A DNA stretch of 64,000 bases from Sindora glabra (GCA_020226215.1 CM035233.1:58241751-58305750), one strand, 5' to 3'; positions 47,411 through 62,300 are shown, counted from the first letter of the stretch. A program made the numbers and translations. The notes: generated by a model not told the origin, from the sequence alone.

Positions 47411-50179
47411 AAAAATAACTCATAATAAAAAATAATCAATAATTAATAATAATAACAATTTAGGTCAAACCTACAAGTTTTTTTTTCCAAAGATGACATC
47501 TTCAACTGTGGCTAAAAGTGGATCTACTATGAGATTCTAAAATAAGAGATGTAAGTATGGGAAAAAAGCTACTATAAAAATCGCACAAACCTAGAAAAAT
47601 CCATATACATTATTCTATACTTATGGTGATGAGCAGTGTACATTTTTTTTAGTAGTGTGAACAAGCTAAAGGTGAAGAAGTGTTATCCAAAACTCTAACA
47701 AAAACTCCAATGGAAGCTAGGAAATGCAAAGACATTGAAGTAAGAAAGGAAAATATTGGAAGGGAATAAACAGAATTGTAGAAGCTATATGTAGCCAAGA
47801 ATTATTGTAAAAGAAAATATTAGAATTGAAGTGCACAATGGTAGCATTGAAAATGGTTATTTATGTAGCCTTTGTTTTTCTGTTTTGACACTATTATTGG
47901 TTTTTATTAATTTATTGATGAAATAATGTAACATATGGTTCTCCTCTGATTTTTTGTAATTTGACTTAACTTAATAGTAATAAAAATGAGTATCTATTTA
48001 TTTTTATTCATTTGCAAAAGTAAGCAAATTATAATATTTTCTCATTTTTTATTAATAATTTTAAATGTCAAATGAAATATTTAAAACATCAAAAAATTTA
48101 TAAATAATCTATATGGTTTAAATAATTGAAACAAAATTGTTATGACATAAATACATTTTATATAAAGCTACATATTACAAAAATAACAAATAAGTTTGAT
48201 AATTTTAACAAAAATAATAAAAAATTATCTTCTATTATCAATACATATTATATAAATAACAAATGGGTTTGATAAAAATAATTAACTATGTTTAATTCTT
48301 GCTATCCCACTAATTTGTTGATTAAAAAAGAGGTTAAAAATATTTGGGGGGAAATTAACAAGTAAACCTATTTTATGTTTAAAAAATAATAAGGTTGGAA
48401 TGTAGGGAATTTATTTACTAGAAAATCTTTATTACAATTAATATGGAGTTAGTAATTTAACTTAAATCTATAATAATAAACCTTACTGCTTGTATTAATA
48501 TTTGGTAATAAAGAACTTGAAATAAGAAACCATCAAAATAGTAAAAAATGTCAAATCAAGATAACAAATTAGATTTGTTGCATTAAATGGTAATTTACTA
48601 GGCACATTAGTATGAAATTATTACATCTTTTGAAAAGATTAGGAATCAAGTTTATTTTATGTTAATTTTATTTATATTTGTATGTAAGTAAAAATTTATT
48701 TAATTATTATGGATGCATTTAGGATAAGTTTTTATTTGAGAAAAATACGTTCTTATGATATGAATAGAAGAAAATAAGTTAAATATAAGTTATGGTGTAA
48801 TTAGGTTTTATTAAGTATATATGAAAAAGATTAAAAAGCCATATTTCTAATTTTACCCTTTAGCCACCCTTAAATTGCAAAACTACCCTAAAAAATATCT
48901 AACTGCTTTATACTCCTTAATATAATTCAAAATTCCTTTATCATCTATAGAATTATTCAAGCATTTCTTCTTCCTTCCTTCATTTTCTTTTTCAATTCCT
49001 TTACTGCAAATTCATTAGCTTCGGTAAAAGATTCAATTAGGAAAACTCAAGAAAACATCTACATCTTTTAACTAATTTGAAGGCAAAATGATCATTCCTG
49101 AACATTAATTCACTCATTAGCAATCAAGTATCCTACATAACAAGATAGGTGAAGAAATTAAGTTACATTTTTATTAACAAACATTGTTCCCTGCATTAAG
49201 TACTCAAACTTCCTAATTATAGCTTCCTATACACTTGGTGTAAAAACTAATCTACAAATAACTCCTAAAATATATTCTAGGTCAAAAGTAGCAAGTTGGC
49301 TAATCTATTCTTTACAATATTAGAGAACAAAAAAATGTGTAATGTCCTTCAATTTCAAGCTTATTGATTTAATAAACATTTAGTCCAAAAAGGAGAGCAT
49401 TCTTGTTCTTCTCAATTTGGACAAGAAATTGGTGTGGATCAATATCTAGGTCAGTATTAGTGAAATGAGGTGATTTGAGTTTGTTGAATTCATGGATGAT
49501 TTGAAATTTATTGGTTCAGTTTACTTAAGGTGAAGGTTAATTTCTTTTTCTTTCCCTTCTTTAGCTAAAAGCTCAATCCTCTTGATCTCTATATTATTCT
49601 CACTCTTTTTCTTATTTAAAAACTTGAACTACATCTATTAATATTTGTTGTCTAAAGGCAGAAAGCAATAACCCATAAAAAAAGATTTTGATCATGATTT
49701 CTTTCATGCTTATTTTTGTGAGCTTGCAATCCTTTAATGATTCTCTATCATCTATATCACTAATTCAATAACTACTAAATTCTACCATTGCTTATTAAAA
49801 ATAAGATTTTAAATATTTAGTTCATATATTTATATCATAATTAATTATTCTAGAGAAAACCTTACCATTACCATTAGAATAATTCAAAGTTCGCCAAAAT
49901 GATATTAATGGTATGTGTTCCTAAGTGCACACATATTATTAATACAATTTTGACCAATATCTAAATAAGTAATCATAATCACATCCTAATTATCCTATCT
50001 TAGGACCTTCCTTTTGCCCACTTTAAATCATAAATCATGCTTTAATATCAACCTTGTCACAACTTATCTAGCCATGGTAGGTGCGAATCTCGTTTTCTAG
50101 TTTCCTTGAGCTTAGATTACTTTTTACTAGGATTGTGGTTACACTACTAAAGTACCAAGAAGATTCCTACTCCTAGGCT
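47411..50179. other. AT-rich repeat-like region without recognisable genes
   Basis: Composition and lack of frames suggest old retrotransposon or transposon debris, but I identified no protein domain. It directly borders the solo LTR, which therefore inserted into non-genic sequence. Confidence 0.45.
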
Positions 50180-50184
50180 ATAAG
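50180..50184. repeat. Left target-site duplication of the solo LTR
   Basis: ATAAG, identical to 51831-51835. Confidence 0.85.
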
Positions 50185-51830
50185 TGTTAGGATTTATATC
50201 AATAGACGTAGCAGAATTTCAAAATTTTAATCCAAAACCTTCCTAGGATCCATGAAAAAGTCATAAACTAATATTAGAGTTTTACTTTATTTGTGTTCGT
50301 GTTGTTTCTAGATGAATCGAACTCCGGCCGGAAGATACAATGTCTCTACGGGTATTTACACGGAGTGAATAACAACTTCTTCCTTCTACGAAGCTGCTAG
50401 GATTTGTTTCTCTCACTAGGATTGGATTTGGATGTTTTCTAGAGTGATTTTAGGATTTGATGAAGCTTATGAGTGTATCTCTTATGTGTTGCCTCCAAAT
50501 CCTTTTCATAGAATTAAGACATGTCACAATCCTAGTCCTACTAAGATAATACTTCAAAAATTTTAATCACACTAAATAACTATTACTTTATCCTTATCCT
50601 AGTAAAGTGAGGAGAGATAGGACTTATCTATTATTATCTAATATTAAATTAGCATATAATTATCTTATATTAAATAATAATATTATCTCATAATATAATT
50701 ATCTAATATCTAATAACGTAATTATTTGATATTACTTTAATATCAAATAATATCACATAATATTATATATATATTACGTGAGAAATTATTATTATCTTAA
50801 TAATAATATATATGCACGAAAATAAGCCCAATTAATTGAATTTTAGTCTAACTAAAGTTCAATTAAAATTATCTTATTCCTACTCTTTTTGTGTGACCCT
50901 GTAGGTTTTTACATCACTGCTACTTAAGTTGTAAGAATGTCTATGATTCGACATTTACCTAATATATGATTAACGCTTTGCATCACAATCTCTTTTTGTG
51001 TGACCTTGTAGGTTCTTACATCACTGCTACTTAAGTTGTAAGAATGTCCATGATTCGACATTTACCTAATATATGATTAACGCTTTGCATCACAATCTCT
51101 TTTGAATAATATCCAAATTGAACTGGAGGCATGGAGTGTGTCATCCTCGTCAATGTTTAATTTATATTTCTTGATACTAAGTAGACTTAAAATAAATGGT
51201 TAATATCACATATTAATCCAATTGAGTATAGCCATACATTTCTAAATCTTGCTCAATCAAAGGGTCCAAGGATATTTCTCTTTTATACAAGAGTAACAAA
51301 ATCTCATCTACATCTTTCACTTCCCTTTGCATGATTCATGACACACCCAATCAATGCCCTATTCGTCATCCTGATTAAAGGTGACATAAGATAATATTAA
51401 AGTGAGTAATTCCTTATGTAGGGAACTATAGTGACTTCAGGTCAAAGAATTATATGCATTTGTGATCATATGAGAATAACTTATGACACATCTATCTATT
51501 TAATATTTTTATAGTAGGTCAGTCCAATAAATTGTTCACTAACAATGTACTCATATATTGACTTGATATCACATATCCATGATTCATTATCATCAATCAC
51601 TATACATGCTAGTCTCGATATATTATTACTATTCCTTTCGTAATAATACTTGACTAGAGGCATTTTAAGAATAGCAAAAACTATTCCAAGGATAATTATT
51701 ATATTTAAGTTACAATTTGTGTAAAATAAAATAAAATATAATATAATAATTGTATTGCCTAAATGAAACGTAATACGTTATGTAATATTACAACCATCTT
51801 TATTATTAGCTCCTAAGACACACACCAACA
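50185..51830. mobile_element. Solo LTR of a retrotransposon, 1,646 bp
   Basis: It begins TGTTAGGATT and ends CACACCAACA, so it has the TG...CA ends (TGTT/AACA) of an LTR. It is flanked by identical 5-base duplications, ATAAG at 50180-50184 and ATAAG at 51831-51835, the size expected from retrotransposon integrase. No primer-binding site, coding region or second LTR is present, so it is best explained as a solo LTR left by recombination between the two LTRs of a full element. It contains a 107-bp tandem repeat and no coding frame. Copia or Gypsy origin cannot be told from the LTR alone. Orientation is not determined. Confidence 0.85.
50884..51103 (+). repeat. 107-bp tandem repeat inside the solo LTR
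   Basis: Two near-identical copies (GTGTGACC at 50891 and 50998, period 107), each containing TACTTAAGTTGTAAGAATGT and ATATGATTAACGCTTTGCAT. Only a few substitutions separate them, so this duplication is young relative to most repeats here. Confidence 0.93.
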
Positions 51831-51835
51831 ATAAG
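51831..51835. repeat. Right target-site duplication of the solo LTR
   Basis: ATAAG, identical to 50180-50184. Confidence 0.85.
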
Positions 51836-54110
51836 TAGTGACTAAAGGGTTTTAACAAGCATGCTTGTAAAATATTTTAAATAAAAATAGTGAGTTATAG
51901 ACTCAATAAGTAGATGACATACTTAATCGAAATATAAATAACAATGCAACCATTCTATATAGCAATACTTAATTAGAACTAAATTCATAGTTCATATGCC
52001 ACATAAATTTTTAATTCACTTAAATAGTAAACATTATAAAACAATAATAAATAGAATTAATAATAGATATTTGATTCACCTTATGTTTCATGGTTAACCG
52101 TAACCATTTATAAATTCAACCTTATCCCTCTAAACACCTTGTCCATTCATAAACACTTTCAATTTCATTTCAATACTCTTCCTCCTTATTTTTATAAGTG
52201 TTCCTCCAATTTATATTTCAATAACATTCATCCACATATCAATAAAGTAAAATCTCCATTTATTTATGATCAAACAAACAAACATATACCTTATAAATTG
52301 TTTAAAAATGAAATTTATAAAGGCATAATTGAGTATAGTAGTTGACTATAAGAGTCTTAAAATAAGGACCCATATTTGACTATCATATTTAGTTATATTC
52401 ATTCAGAAGTAAATTAATTTGAAAGCTAGTATTTGAATATGGTACTTAAACATAGGTTCTTGGGAAACAACCATTAAGTTATGATGGAATACCATATTCC
52501 AATATAAGCATCCTTAAATGAAATTGGCTGCTTGTATTTGAGTTTGTTACTCAAATATAGGTTTTCCAAGAATACATTTCATGATCACATTCAAGTACCA
52601 TACTATAATATAGTTCTAAGATTTGAAGAAAATCCCCAAATTTACTATAGTTATGGCCAAATTTCATCTAATTGACAACATTTCACATCCAAACCCAATG
52701 TTTAATCATTATACAATTATTTCCACACCTAACCAATAATAATCAATAACAAATATATAATTTCACTATAAAATAATTTATTCATCAAATATTCAACTTT
52801 TATCATTTTAAAGTAATTAATCAAACAATGGTAGAATAATCATATTAATTAAACTAACTACTTACTTGGTGATGAAGGAGATGATGAGAAGTTAAAAATT
52901 TGATCGGTTTGCCCCTAATATTATCCAAACAATCATGTTCAAACTAAATCTCTAATTCTTATCTTTAAAACCAAAACTTCATCAAAAACTTGGTTTTAAG
53001 AAAAAAATTAACTTGCTTAAGGATGAATAGAATAGAATTTCTTGAAGCCTCCTAATTCAATTTTGGTGGAAGATGATAGAATTAATTTGAAAGGGTTAAA
53101 GAAGAAATTAAGGTTGATAGGATAGAGGTAGCTATCTAAAAATTCTAAAGAAATGGAGAAAATTAAGTCGCTTATGGGTTTTTGTTGCCTCCATGGCATT
53201 TTGATAATTTGGACAAGTTTCAAGGGTAAAACAAGAAAACATATCTCTAAATCTCCTCCAAACACTCCTAATTAAATCTAATTTCATATAACTTCAATCC
53301 AATGTAATTCTTTCTATTTTTACCCTAAAGTCAATTTTTCTTAATTAAATTCTTACCTTAAATGCATTCATAGTAAATTAAGTAATTATCACGTGCACGA
53401 AAATCCTATAAAATAAATCAACTAAGAAAAATAAATTTTCTAATTTTCTAAGGGACATTATATTTCTTAACCTTAAATAGTGTCACCTTTTGTTAGTTAA
53501 AGGTGATTAATGACATTTCTTAAAATCAAAGGGGTCCAAGTGTAATTAATTTAAACTTCAAAGGAAGGAAAAATAATTTATCCTTCTATTTTAGATGTTT
53601 TCATTTATTTAATTTCTAAGATCATTTTTCTCTTATTAAAAAGGAAAGAAGGTTAATACCACAGTGATGTAGTGTCATTGGATATTATCTTAGGAATTCT
53701 ATTCTTTATTATATTTAGCATTTGAACTTAAAATATTGCATATGTAAATTAAATAAATTATCACTCATATCATTAGAAAATAGAAAGGGAAGGATTTGAC
53801 TTATTTCTTTACATTAAGACTCTATTTGTTTTGATGGAACATATATTCCATAAAATATAGTTATAAAATATTAAGATGAGACAAAATATTTTATTTGTTT
53901 AATATTAAGCATAAAAAATTTAGAGAAAGCAATTTTCCTTTTTTTAAGAGGAATTTGCTTTCTTATATTATTGTGGCACTAGATATCATTTTTTAAATTA
54001 CAAATGCAGGCAACATGTCACTCCTTCATCATTATATTGCAAATAATATTTTTTTATGAAAAATACTTTTAGACGAAATAAACAAAGGACAAGAGTCATT
54101 GTTATACTAG
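51836..54110. other. Gene-less region between the solo LTR and the long-TIR element
   Basis: AT-rich DNA with two short frames (52139-52345 plus, 53017-53265 minus) that show no domain. It may be the continuation of the old repeat into which the LTR inserted. Confidence 0.45.
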
Positions 54111-54119
54111 AAATTAAAA

Positions 54120-55214
54120 AGCTTAATTTCAATTTTAATTCCTCTAATATTCACTTTGTTCGCATTTGAACCCTTAAAGTGCGAATTTTGATTTTGGTCT
54201 CTTAGTTACATAAATGAGACCAATTTTTGATCAAATCACTGATAAACATTAAATTATTAACAAATGGAGCTGAGCTGGCTTCTAATTTCCTATATGGCAT
54301 CATTGAATTTGTGAACTAATTGCCATGTCAAAGGAAAAATGTAAAATCAATTTAAACAAATTTAAATTACAAAGCTAACCCTAAATGAATTTACCAATAA
54401 AACAAAGAAGCCTTGACATCCAATATTCTGAAAAATTAATACTTTGAATGAAAACAGATGTACAGAGAGAGATAAAATAGCTAATTTACTAACACATAAG
54501 GCAATCCAGAAGCAGTTCAAATAATAGCAAGCTAGAGAACTCCAGAACCTAAGAAGAAAGCACAAAATCGACCGCAACCAAATCCCAAAGAAGGAACTTG
54601 TTGCAAGCAAGACCAGAAAGCAGACTCAAGTTTTCTCTAATATCATTGGCCCCTACGAGTATTGATGCTTAGTGCTGGTTCGAATCAAGTAACAATTCGA
54701 GCGTAGAAAAGTAAAGAGGGTAGATGAGTTTGTAGTAGCTATTAGCACCCAAACTGCAGCTGCTGAACTTATTTGTAGCGGCCTGCTTTCAGCTTTCAAC
54801 ACTATCTTTAGCATTTGCTATTACAAAGTATCACTATTTTGGGTGGTAAAAGAAAGGCTTAATTCAACATTTACTATTCCACTTTTGGCTAAATTAGGGT
54901 TAAAATTGGATGCGAATTTGGGGGGAAAATTAGGTAATTTTAGGTTTAGGAAGTTAGTTGGCAAATTCAGTGATAGACTAAGATTAATTTTATATTTTCC
55001 TCTAACATGCCAATTAGTTATCAAATTCAATAATGCCACATAGGAAATAGGAAGCCAACCCAGCTTCATTTGTTAATAATATAACGTCTGTTAATAATGT
55101 GGACCGACATTGATCTAATTTGGATAATTGAGGGATCAAATTAGAATTTTGTATTTTAAAAGAATTAAATACGATTAAAGTGTATATTACCGGAATAAAA
55201 AATGGAATTAGACC
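54120..55214. mobile_element. 1.1-kb non-autonomous element with ~240-bp terminal inverted repeats
   Basis: The left arm (54120 to about 54360) matches the reverse complement of the right arm (about 54970-55214) for most of its length. For example, ATTATTAACAAATGGAGCTG on the left against ATTATTAACAAATGAAGCTG on the right, and TTTCCTATATGGCATCATTG against TTTCCTATGTGGCATTATTG. Outside lie AAATTAAAA (54111-54119) and AAATTAAAG (55215-55223), a 9-base duplication with one mismatch. Long inverted repeats plus 9-bp duplications indicate a Mutator-like, non-autonomous element. The unique centre (about 54380-54960) has no convincing gene and could be captured host sequence. Confidence 0.82.
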
Positions 55215-57980
55215 AAATTAAAGTCCCTACCAAAACACCACCTACCTCAATCACATGAACCAACCTACATGAGAGAAAGGTATGATTATATTTTATGTCG
55301 TAGTTTCATAAATTACCGTCACATAACATTGTTTACTATTATATGCTTAATATATTTCTAGAAACCTGTAAAATAATATATGTAGCTAAAAAAATGGAGA
55401 AAAGATTAAGGGTATCATATTTTTTTTTCTAATACATAACAGAATCAATAGAATTATAAATTTCACAATTTATCAGTGAGAGAAATGACTTTAACATATT
55501 TTCAAGGGTCTGAGTTAGAATTCCAAAAAATTAGCTTCTTCACATACATTTTCACACGTGGTTAGAGGCTTTTTTTAACTCAATTTAAAAATATTTTATT
55601 TCTATAACTTTATCATTTATTATTGCACTTACATTAAAAAATATATTTATTTATACTTCTTTCACTTTATTTTTCATTTCTCTCTCTTTCTTTCTTTGAT
55701 TCTATATATCATTTATTAGGTTTTTTATATAAAAATATTCATCGTTATAATTTATTTCTGACTTTAATTTACGTAAATAAAGTTTATAGACATTGTAAAT
55801 AAAAATATATATATTAAATTGTATTGTATAAAATTACATCCATAGAGATTTTTTTAGTAAAAACGTTGTGGCTATAATATAATTGTACGTAACTGTAATT
55901 TTAATTTAAAATTAAATTAAATTACATTTAATATATAATTAAATATACAACTAGTTTATAGGACATCTAATATCTATAGTTTTAATTTAAAATTAATTTA
56001 AATTATATTTAAATGTGTAATTAAATATACAATTAGTATATAGGACAATACCATAATTTTATTAGTTTAATCCTACACGCTTTTAATATTAATGAGATAA
56101 TAAAGCATTTTAAATAAAGTATATAATTTCTTTAAATAAAAAAATCTTTAATCACGCATTGAGAAGAAATTAAAAATTCTTCACCTTTTTATTTTATTTA
56201 TTATTTATGAAAAATCATTAGAATAAATATAACATAATTATTATAATAATTTTAAATAACTACCATAATTTCAAAAACATTTTAATTGTCTAAAAATTAA
56301 TTAGCTCTACCTATTGGTAAGTTTAAAGCAAATTTCTTTTACTTCTGGTTAATTCAATTTTGTAAATATTGTATTAATTTTCATTCTTATATCGCTATTT
56401 ATTTAATAATGAAATTAGGTTTAAGTGATTTTTATTCTTTTAATTGTTATATTTAATAGTAAAATATATATTAAAAATAATTTACATATTTAAATGGAGT
56501 AATATCTATTAATCGTCATTTAATAGATAGTTATTCTATTCAAATAAAGTAAAAATTATTGTATAGTTCTTTTACATTCTAAATATGAATAAATATCTAT
56601 ATATATAGGAAAAGAAAAGTGAACCTAAATCCGATGCATCACATTTTATATTAGTATAGATACTGTATGTCTTCCTCTAGATGTGCGCGGTACACTTCCT
56701 TCATTGCAGTGAGTTTCATAAAAAATTTAATTATAAGTATGAAAAAAAAAAGTAAGTAACAAATGTATATAAGTATTATTATTTATAAAAAAAATATTTT
56801 TTTATATTTAAAATTCAATTCCTATTTTTTATGCATATGCATTTAATAATTTAATTATTTATACCATTATTAAAATAAAATAATTGTACATTTAGTATCG
56901 TTTATTATTGTTTTTCTGACTGAATACCAAAAAATGAGTCTATTTGACGTTATTACTCCATTTTTAAAATCAAAATCATTAGACATTAAACTTTGCAAAA
57001 TGCAAACTATTTCTCGTAGTATATATTCCATTATTTTTTTTCGTTGGCACTTCATATTTTTTTTCTATTTTATATTAATTTCATCCCTGTGCAGCTGTGC
57101 TAGACGAGATCACACATACTCAATTCGCTTTTGTTCTCTCGCGCTCTTTTCCCTTTTATTTTCTCTCTCTCTGCCCCTTTAATTGATTTCACCCTTCTAT
57201 CAAATGAGATCAAGTGACTCAGACCTGTTAGATGAACGAGTTCAGTCTTATATTTTCAAAATAAAAATTTATATTAAAAGTGCGACATTATAGAAAAAAA
57301 CAAAAGTTTTCCAAGTGAGATATTTATAAATATAAATTTTAAAAATCAAGTAACGTGGATTTTTTTTTTTTAGCACGAGTAATATGGTGAAATTGCCAAA
57401 ACATGATAAACTATTTTATTTGAGCTTTCTACCCTTCGCGTCTATTAAGAGATTAATATTGGATTGGATTCTTCTACCAAAAAACTGTTATTGGATTGGA
57501 TTCATTCGGAGCCAAATGAGCCCAGTTTCCAATTTTTGCCCATACCTCAAAACTTTGAATCATTAAACAGAAAGTTAGAAAAAAAAAAAAAAAAACCAAG
57601 GGCGGGGGGGCTTGCGGGTAAATGTTTAATATCCATCAAAAATAAAATTTGAAATTAAATTTTAAATAAAATATAAAATGATGAGATAAATTTGTAAAAT
57701 TTAAAATAATTGATATGGAAGATTTAAAACTCAATTTTAAAGTGTACTTTTAATGCATGTAACATTTTTGAAATATTTATATGTACGAAAAGGGGAAAAA
57801 GAAGGGAAAAACAGAGGATTATTGATTAATTAATGTATAAAACTGTTACAGGTATTGAAAATTAAAATTATAAATTAAATTTTAATTTTTTTATATTCAT
57901 TAAATTGAACTTTATAAATTTATTTTATCATCTTATATTTAATAATAATTTTTTATTTACTCAATTTTAAATTTTATTTT

Positions 57981-57982
<2 letters not shown>

Positions 57983-58024
<42 letters not shown>
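57983..58024. repeat. (AT)21 microsatellite
   Basis: Uninterrupted AT dinucleotides in AT-rich surroundings. Confidence 0.95.
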
Positions 58025-58030
<6 letters not shown>

Positions 58031-59313
58031 GCTGATTAATATATTATGCTCCCCCACTCACTCATAAAACAAGATTAACCACTTATAGACTTGTACGACT
58101 ACCAACGACATGACTTTTACACCAAAAGGCTCAAAAGGAGATCTTAAATATTTAATAATTTTTTTAGTTTATACCTATATATTTCATACTCAGGTGATCT
58201 CATATTTTTTTTATATGAGATTTATTTGAAGCGGAAGTAATAAATAATGAATTACTTCAATAATAATATCTTCAAAAATTGAACTTAAATTTTTTTAATC
58301 TTTAAAAATCTTGAAATTCAATTTGTTACTACTCAATCAACTAATTGTTGGTCACACTTAATAACTCTATCCATATACATGCTATGCTATCAAATCTAGT
58401 TTGCATCTTTTTAGGTTAATTATAGTTTAACATAATATATAAAATTTTCAAATATAAATCATACATAAAAGTTAAGACCAGGGATTGTTATTTTATTTAA
58501 TGGCATGATGGCATCAAGTGCTTTTAATCAAATCTCAAATGAGTGTAGCCAACTTCTGATTTGCTTAGCTACAAATTGTATAATGACACATTTTCATTTA
58601 TTTTTTTTCCTCTCTCCGCTCTATGTTTATTGAATGAATAATGGTTTGATAGATACATCAACTGAGATAATCGAATCAGAGAGCATGAATCAATGAGATA
58701 AGAGCATTGACTTTTTAATTAAGACAGTTTTTAAATCCAACTAATATATTTATATTTTAATACTTGACTTGTAAATGCAAATCATAGAAATGTGAAAGAG
58801 TATAAATGTACAAGTGGGCGCACTCGATGTATAGTGCATCTTACTGAATGATTTAATTAATACTCCATAATACATATAAGTCAAATGAAATTGTGAGGTA
58901 ATCGTTACAAATCGCCTTGCGGCCCATGATGACGGGATTCTTGATTCTAAAGTTATTTTTGAATAATTTTTCTTGGTTCTTTGTGATTATAAAAATTATT
59001 TTTAATTAAAATTTATATTTTTTTAAAGTGTTGGATAAACAATTTTTTGTTAAATTTTATTATTTTTTATTCCTTATTAAATGTCATTTGAACCATTCTT
59101 ATCCCCAAAAGGAAAAAATATGAAAATAAAAAAAGATGAAAAAACACATATAAAAATAGCATAAGCTTGGAATAACATTATATTTGTTTAAGGGATAAAA
59201 GGTGTTTTTATCGACAAAAATAAAAAAATTGTAAAAAAAATGCATCATGAAGGTTTTACCATGAATTCATTGATTTTATATGAATTATTATTACTCCCTT
59301 TTTTAGGTATGAT

Positions 59314-59323
59314 CGCACGCGTG

Positions 59324-59363
<40 letters not shown>

Positions 59364-59386
59364 TATATACATGCGCGCGCACGCGT
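59314..59386. repeat. Palindromic compound microsatellite
   Basis: CGCACGCGTGTATGTATAT, a long AT core, then ATATACATGCGCGCGCACGCG. The GC-rich alternating ends are near-complements, so the whole block is a large imperfect palindrome that can form a cruciform; the ends can also adopt Z-DNA. Confidence 0.85.
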
Positions 59387-62300
59387 TATAGGATTCTTCG
59401 AATAATGTAATATCTTACATCGAATAAATGCTTCACCCTTCCTCCTCTTACTAAGATTATAGAATGTTCTTATAAATTATAACTAATACCAAGTATATAA
59501 GCAATAATTTCAAATTTAGAAAAAATTTATTTCTATTTATTATTTTTTTAAAAAATTAATCCTATTATTTAAATAAATATTTAATAAATTTATTTAAAAA
59601 TTAATTTTTAATATAAGATATATTAATAAATTATAGCTCATCTCTTATAAAATTAAGATTATTTATTATCTTCTTTAATATTTGTGTATTAATCTTAAAT
59701 GATACTTAAAAAATAATAAAAAATAACTAATTAAAATTACTCTGACCAATTAACTTGATCAATTAGTGACTTTTAACCTTTAATAAACAATCCATTTAAT
59801 CGGTTTGGAATCAGTTAATTTGAAAAGGTGGGAACTGACACTTTAAAACAATTAATTCATTAAATGTTTATAAAAAAATAAAATTTCTCTCAAATTATAT
59901 ATTTTGTTAAAGTTGCTAATAGAAGAAATTAAACCCTATATCCTTAACATTAATATGTAATATCTTTGGCTCAACCCCAATGCTATTATACATGTTTTAA
60001 TCTTATATGTATTAATTTAATACATATTAAAATAAAATAATTCTTTACGAATAATAAAGAATTTTTTAACTTTTTATTAATTAAAATTACATAATAAAAT
60101 TAATATTTCAATAACATAATTATTTCAATATGTTAAAGATATTGTTATGTAATTAATTAATGAATTTTAATGCTTTTTACATTACAAGTAAAAATTAAAT
60201 TATAATTATAAACATACATGCGTGTATATATTCAAATAAATAATAAATTATACTCATGTACTTATATATCATTTCACATATAAATAATTAATAATAAATA
60301 ATTAATTTTATCAAATATCCTTATTCAAATAGTTATTGTCAACTAGGCTAGCTAATACAATTAAAAATTAATTAAGAATTAATTTAATTAATTAATTTTT
60401 AATGTAATCAGTTAATTATCAAATATAACTTTTGATTTATCCACTTTGAAATTTGAAAAAAGATCAATTTAACTTTTTAGAAAGTTAAGCTCATTGTAGA
60501 ATTATTCATTATTTATCACTCATTTTATCTTTTTTTATTTATCTATCATTTTTTAAAAGGTTTTTTTAATTTTTTATTTATTATTTTAAAGTTTTAGTGG
60601 AATTTTTTTTTAGCTTTACCCTCCTTTATCTTAAATAAATGCTTAATTAATTTATACATTCATCATAAAAAAATCTCAATGAATATATTTTATCATGTTT
60701 TTATCCACTTTTAAATACTTTGGATTTTATGATTAGAAAAATGAAATAAATTTTAGTTATTAAAATAAATGATAATTTTAAAAAATATAATGAAATTATA
60801 TACAATAAGTTGAAAATTTATATTCATAAAATAATTTTAAGTGACAAATAAGGAAGGGACGCAAGCGCATATATCATTCTCTCAATTCCAAACCACGCTC
60901 AGAAGTTGAAACCCGTAGCCGCCGGTTACAGGTCTTAAATTAGATTATATTCCATAAAAAGGGAACATGGAAAAGCAATAGAGTAACCAGAAATACATTG
61001 CTGGTCATCTCCGATGGTTACACAACAAAATGAAAAGGTCTCCCTTCTATTATTTATTCCCGCTATCATTGTCGTAACAGTTAAATCTGACGATAATAAA
61101 AGAAAAGTAAATCCGTGGTTAGAATGCTTCTGGGCTCCATTTCATTTCGCATGATAAATAAATTGATTTATAAGATATATAATAAATTAATTTTTATAAG
61201 TATTTTATGTATTAATTTATTAAAAATTAAATTTTAATTTAATAAATTATTTCAAATAATTTTTTTATTTTTAAATTATTATTTTCTTAAATTTTTAAAA
61301 TTTATTCTCATTTTTTATTAATTAATAACCCATGATCTTTTATAATATAAATTTAAATTTTTAATAACATATTTCTATTCCTCTTTTTTCAATTATTTTT
61401 TTAATTCTTTTCCTATTATCATACTCTTTTAATGGTTGTTTCTTTTTTAGCAAAATATAAGGACAAAAGAAAGGCACTTATGCATTATTGCATTTCAAGC
61501 TTATCCTCACAATTTAGTATAAATAAATAAATAATATCATAAATTATAATTAATTATATTTTAAGTACTTATATTATCACACTAAATTCTTAATAAATAA
61601 AAATAAATAGGTGAATAAATAAATATACGATATCATAAAATACACTTAATTTAACTTTAACATAATTATATTTTAATTTAGATATGTAAATAAATATATA
61701 GTAATATAAAATATAATTAATTAAATATTATATATTATATTTTATTTTTAGCATTTTAATTGTATTAATATGATTTGATCTTTAAATAAATATAAATTAT
61801 TTTAATTTATATATCTATTTTTATTAATATATTATTTTATATTATTTTATAAATTCAGTTAATTTAATAACTAATTTTTGAAAATACTTCTTACATAATC
61901 AATTAATTATCACCTATTAGTTATTTCATTAACTATTAATTAACTTATTAGTTACTTACGTAAAATAGAATTTTACAGTAAAAAATTTGACTCCAGCCAT
62001 AATAATAAAATTACCAATTACCAATAATATATATTATTTTTTACATATTTATAAATAAAAAATGACTTGATCTTCTTTAATATTTAATTCAAGTATAATA
62101 TACAATATAATTTAAAAGTTGCTTGATTTGTAGAAATAACATGAAGAGTATAATTTTTTAAAAAGTAAGAAATTCTTGAATCATTTGATTACTCACTAAA
62201 AATTAAAATAAAGAAAGTTTTTACTTTTAACAAATTACAGAAGGTTATTTACTTATACTTCCTTTAGTAAAAAAAGCGTCCCATATCTTTTATAGATAGA

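Noticed and set aside
53017..53265. 82-residue minus-strand frame
   Set aside because: Hydrophobic and low-complexity composition typical of translated AT-rich DNA; no supporting context.
54821..55069. Open frames on both strands of this segment
   Set aside because: They lie in the terminal inverted repeat and inner flank of the 1.1-kb element; no domain, and openness follows from AT-rich composition.
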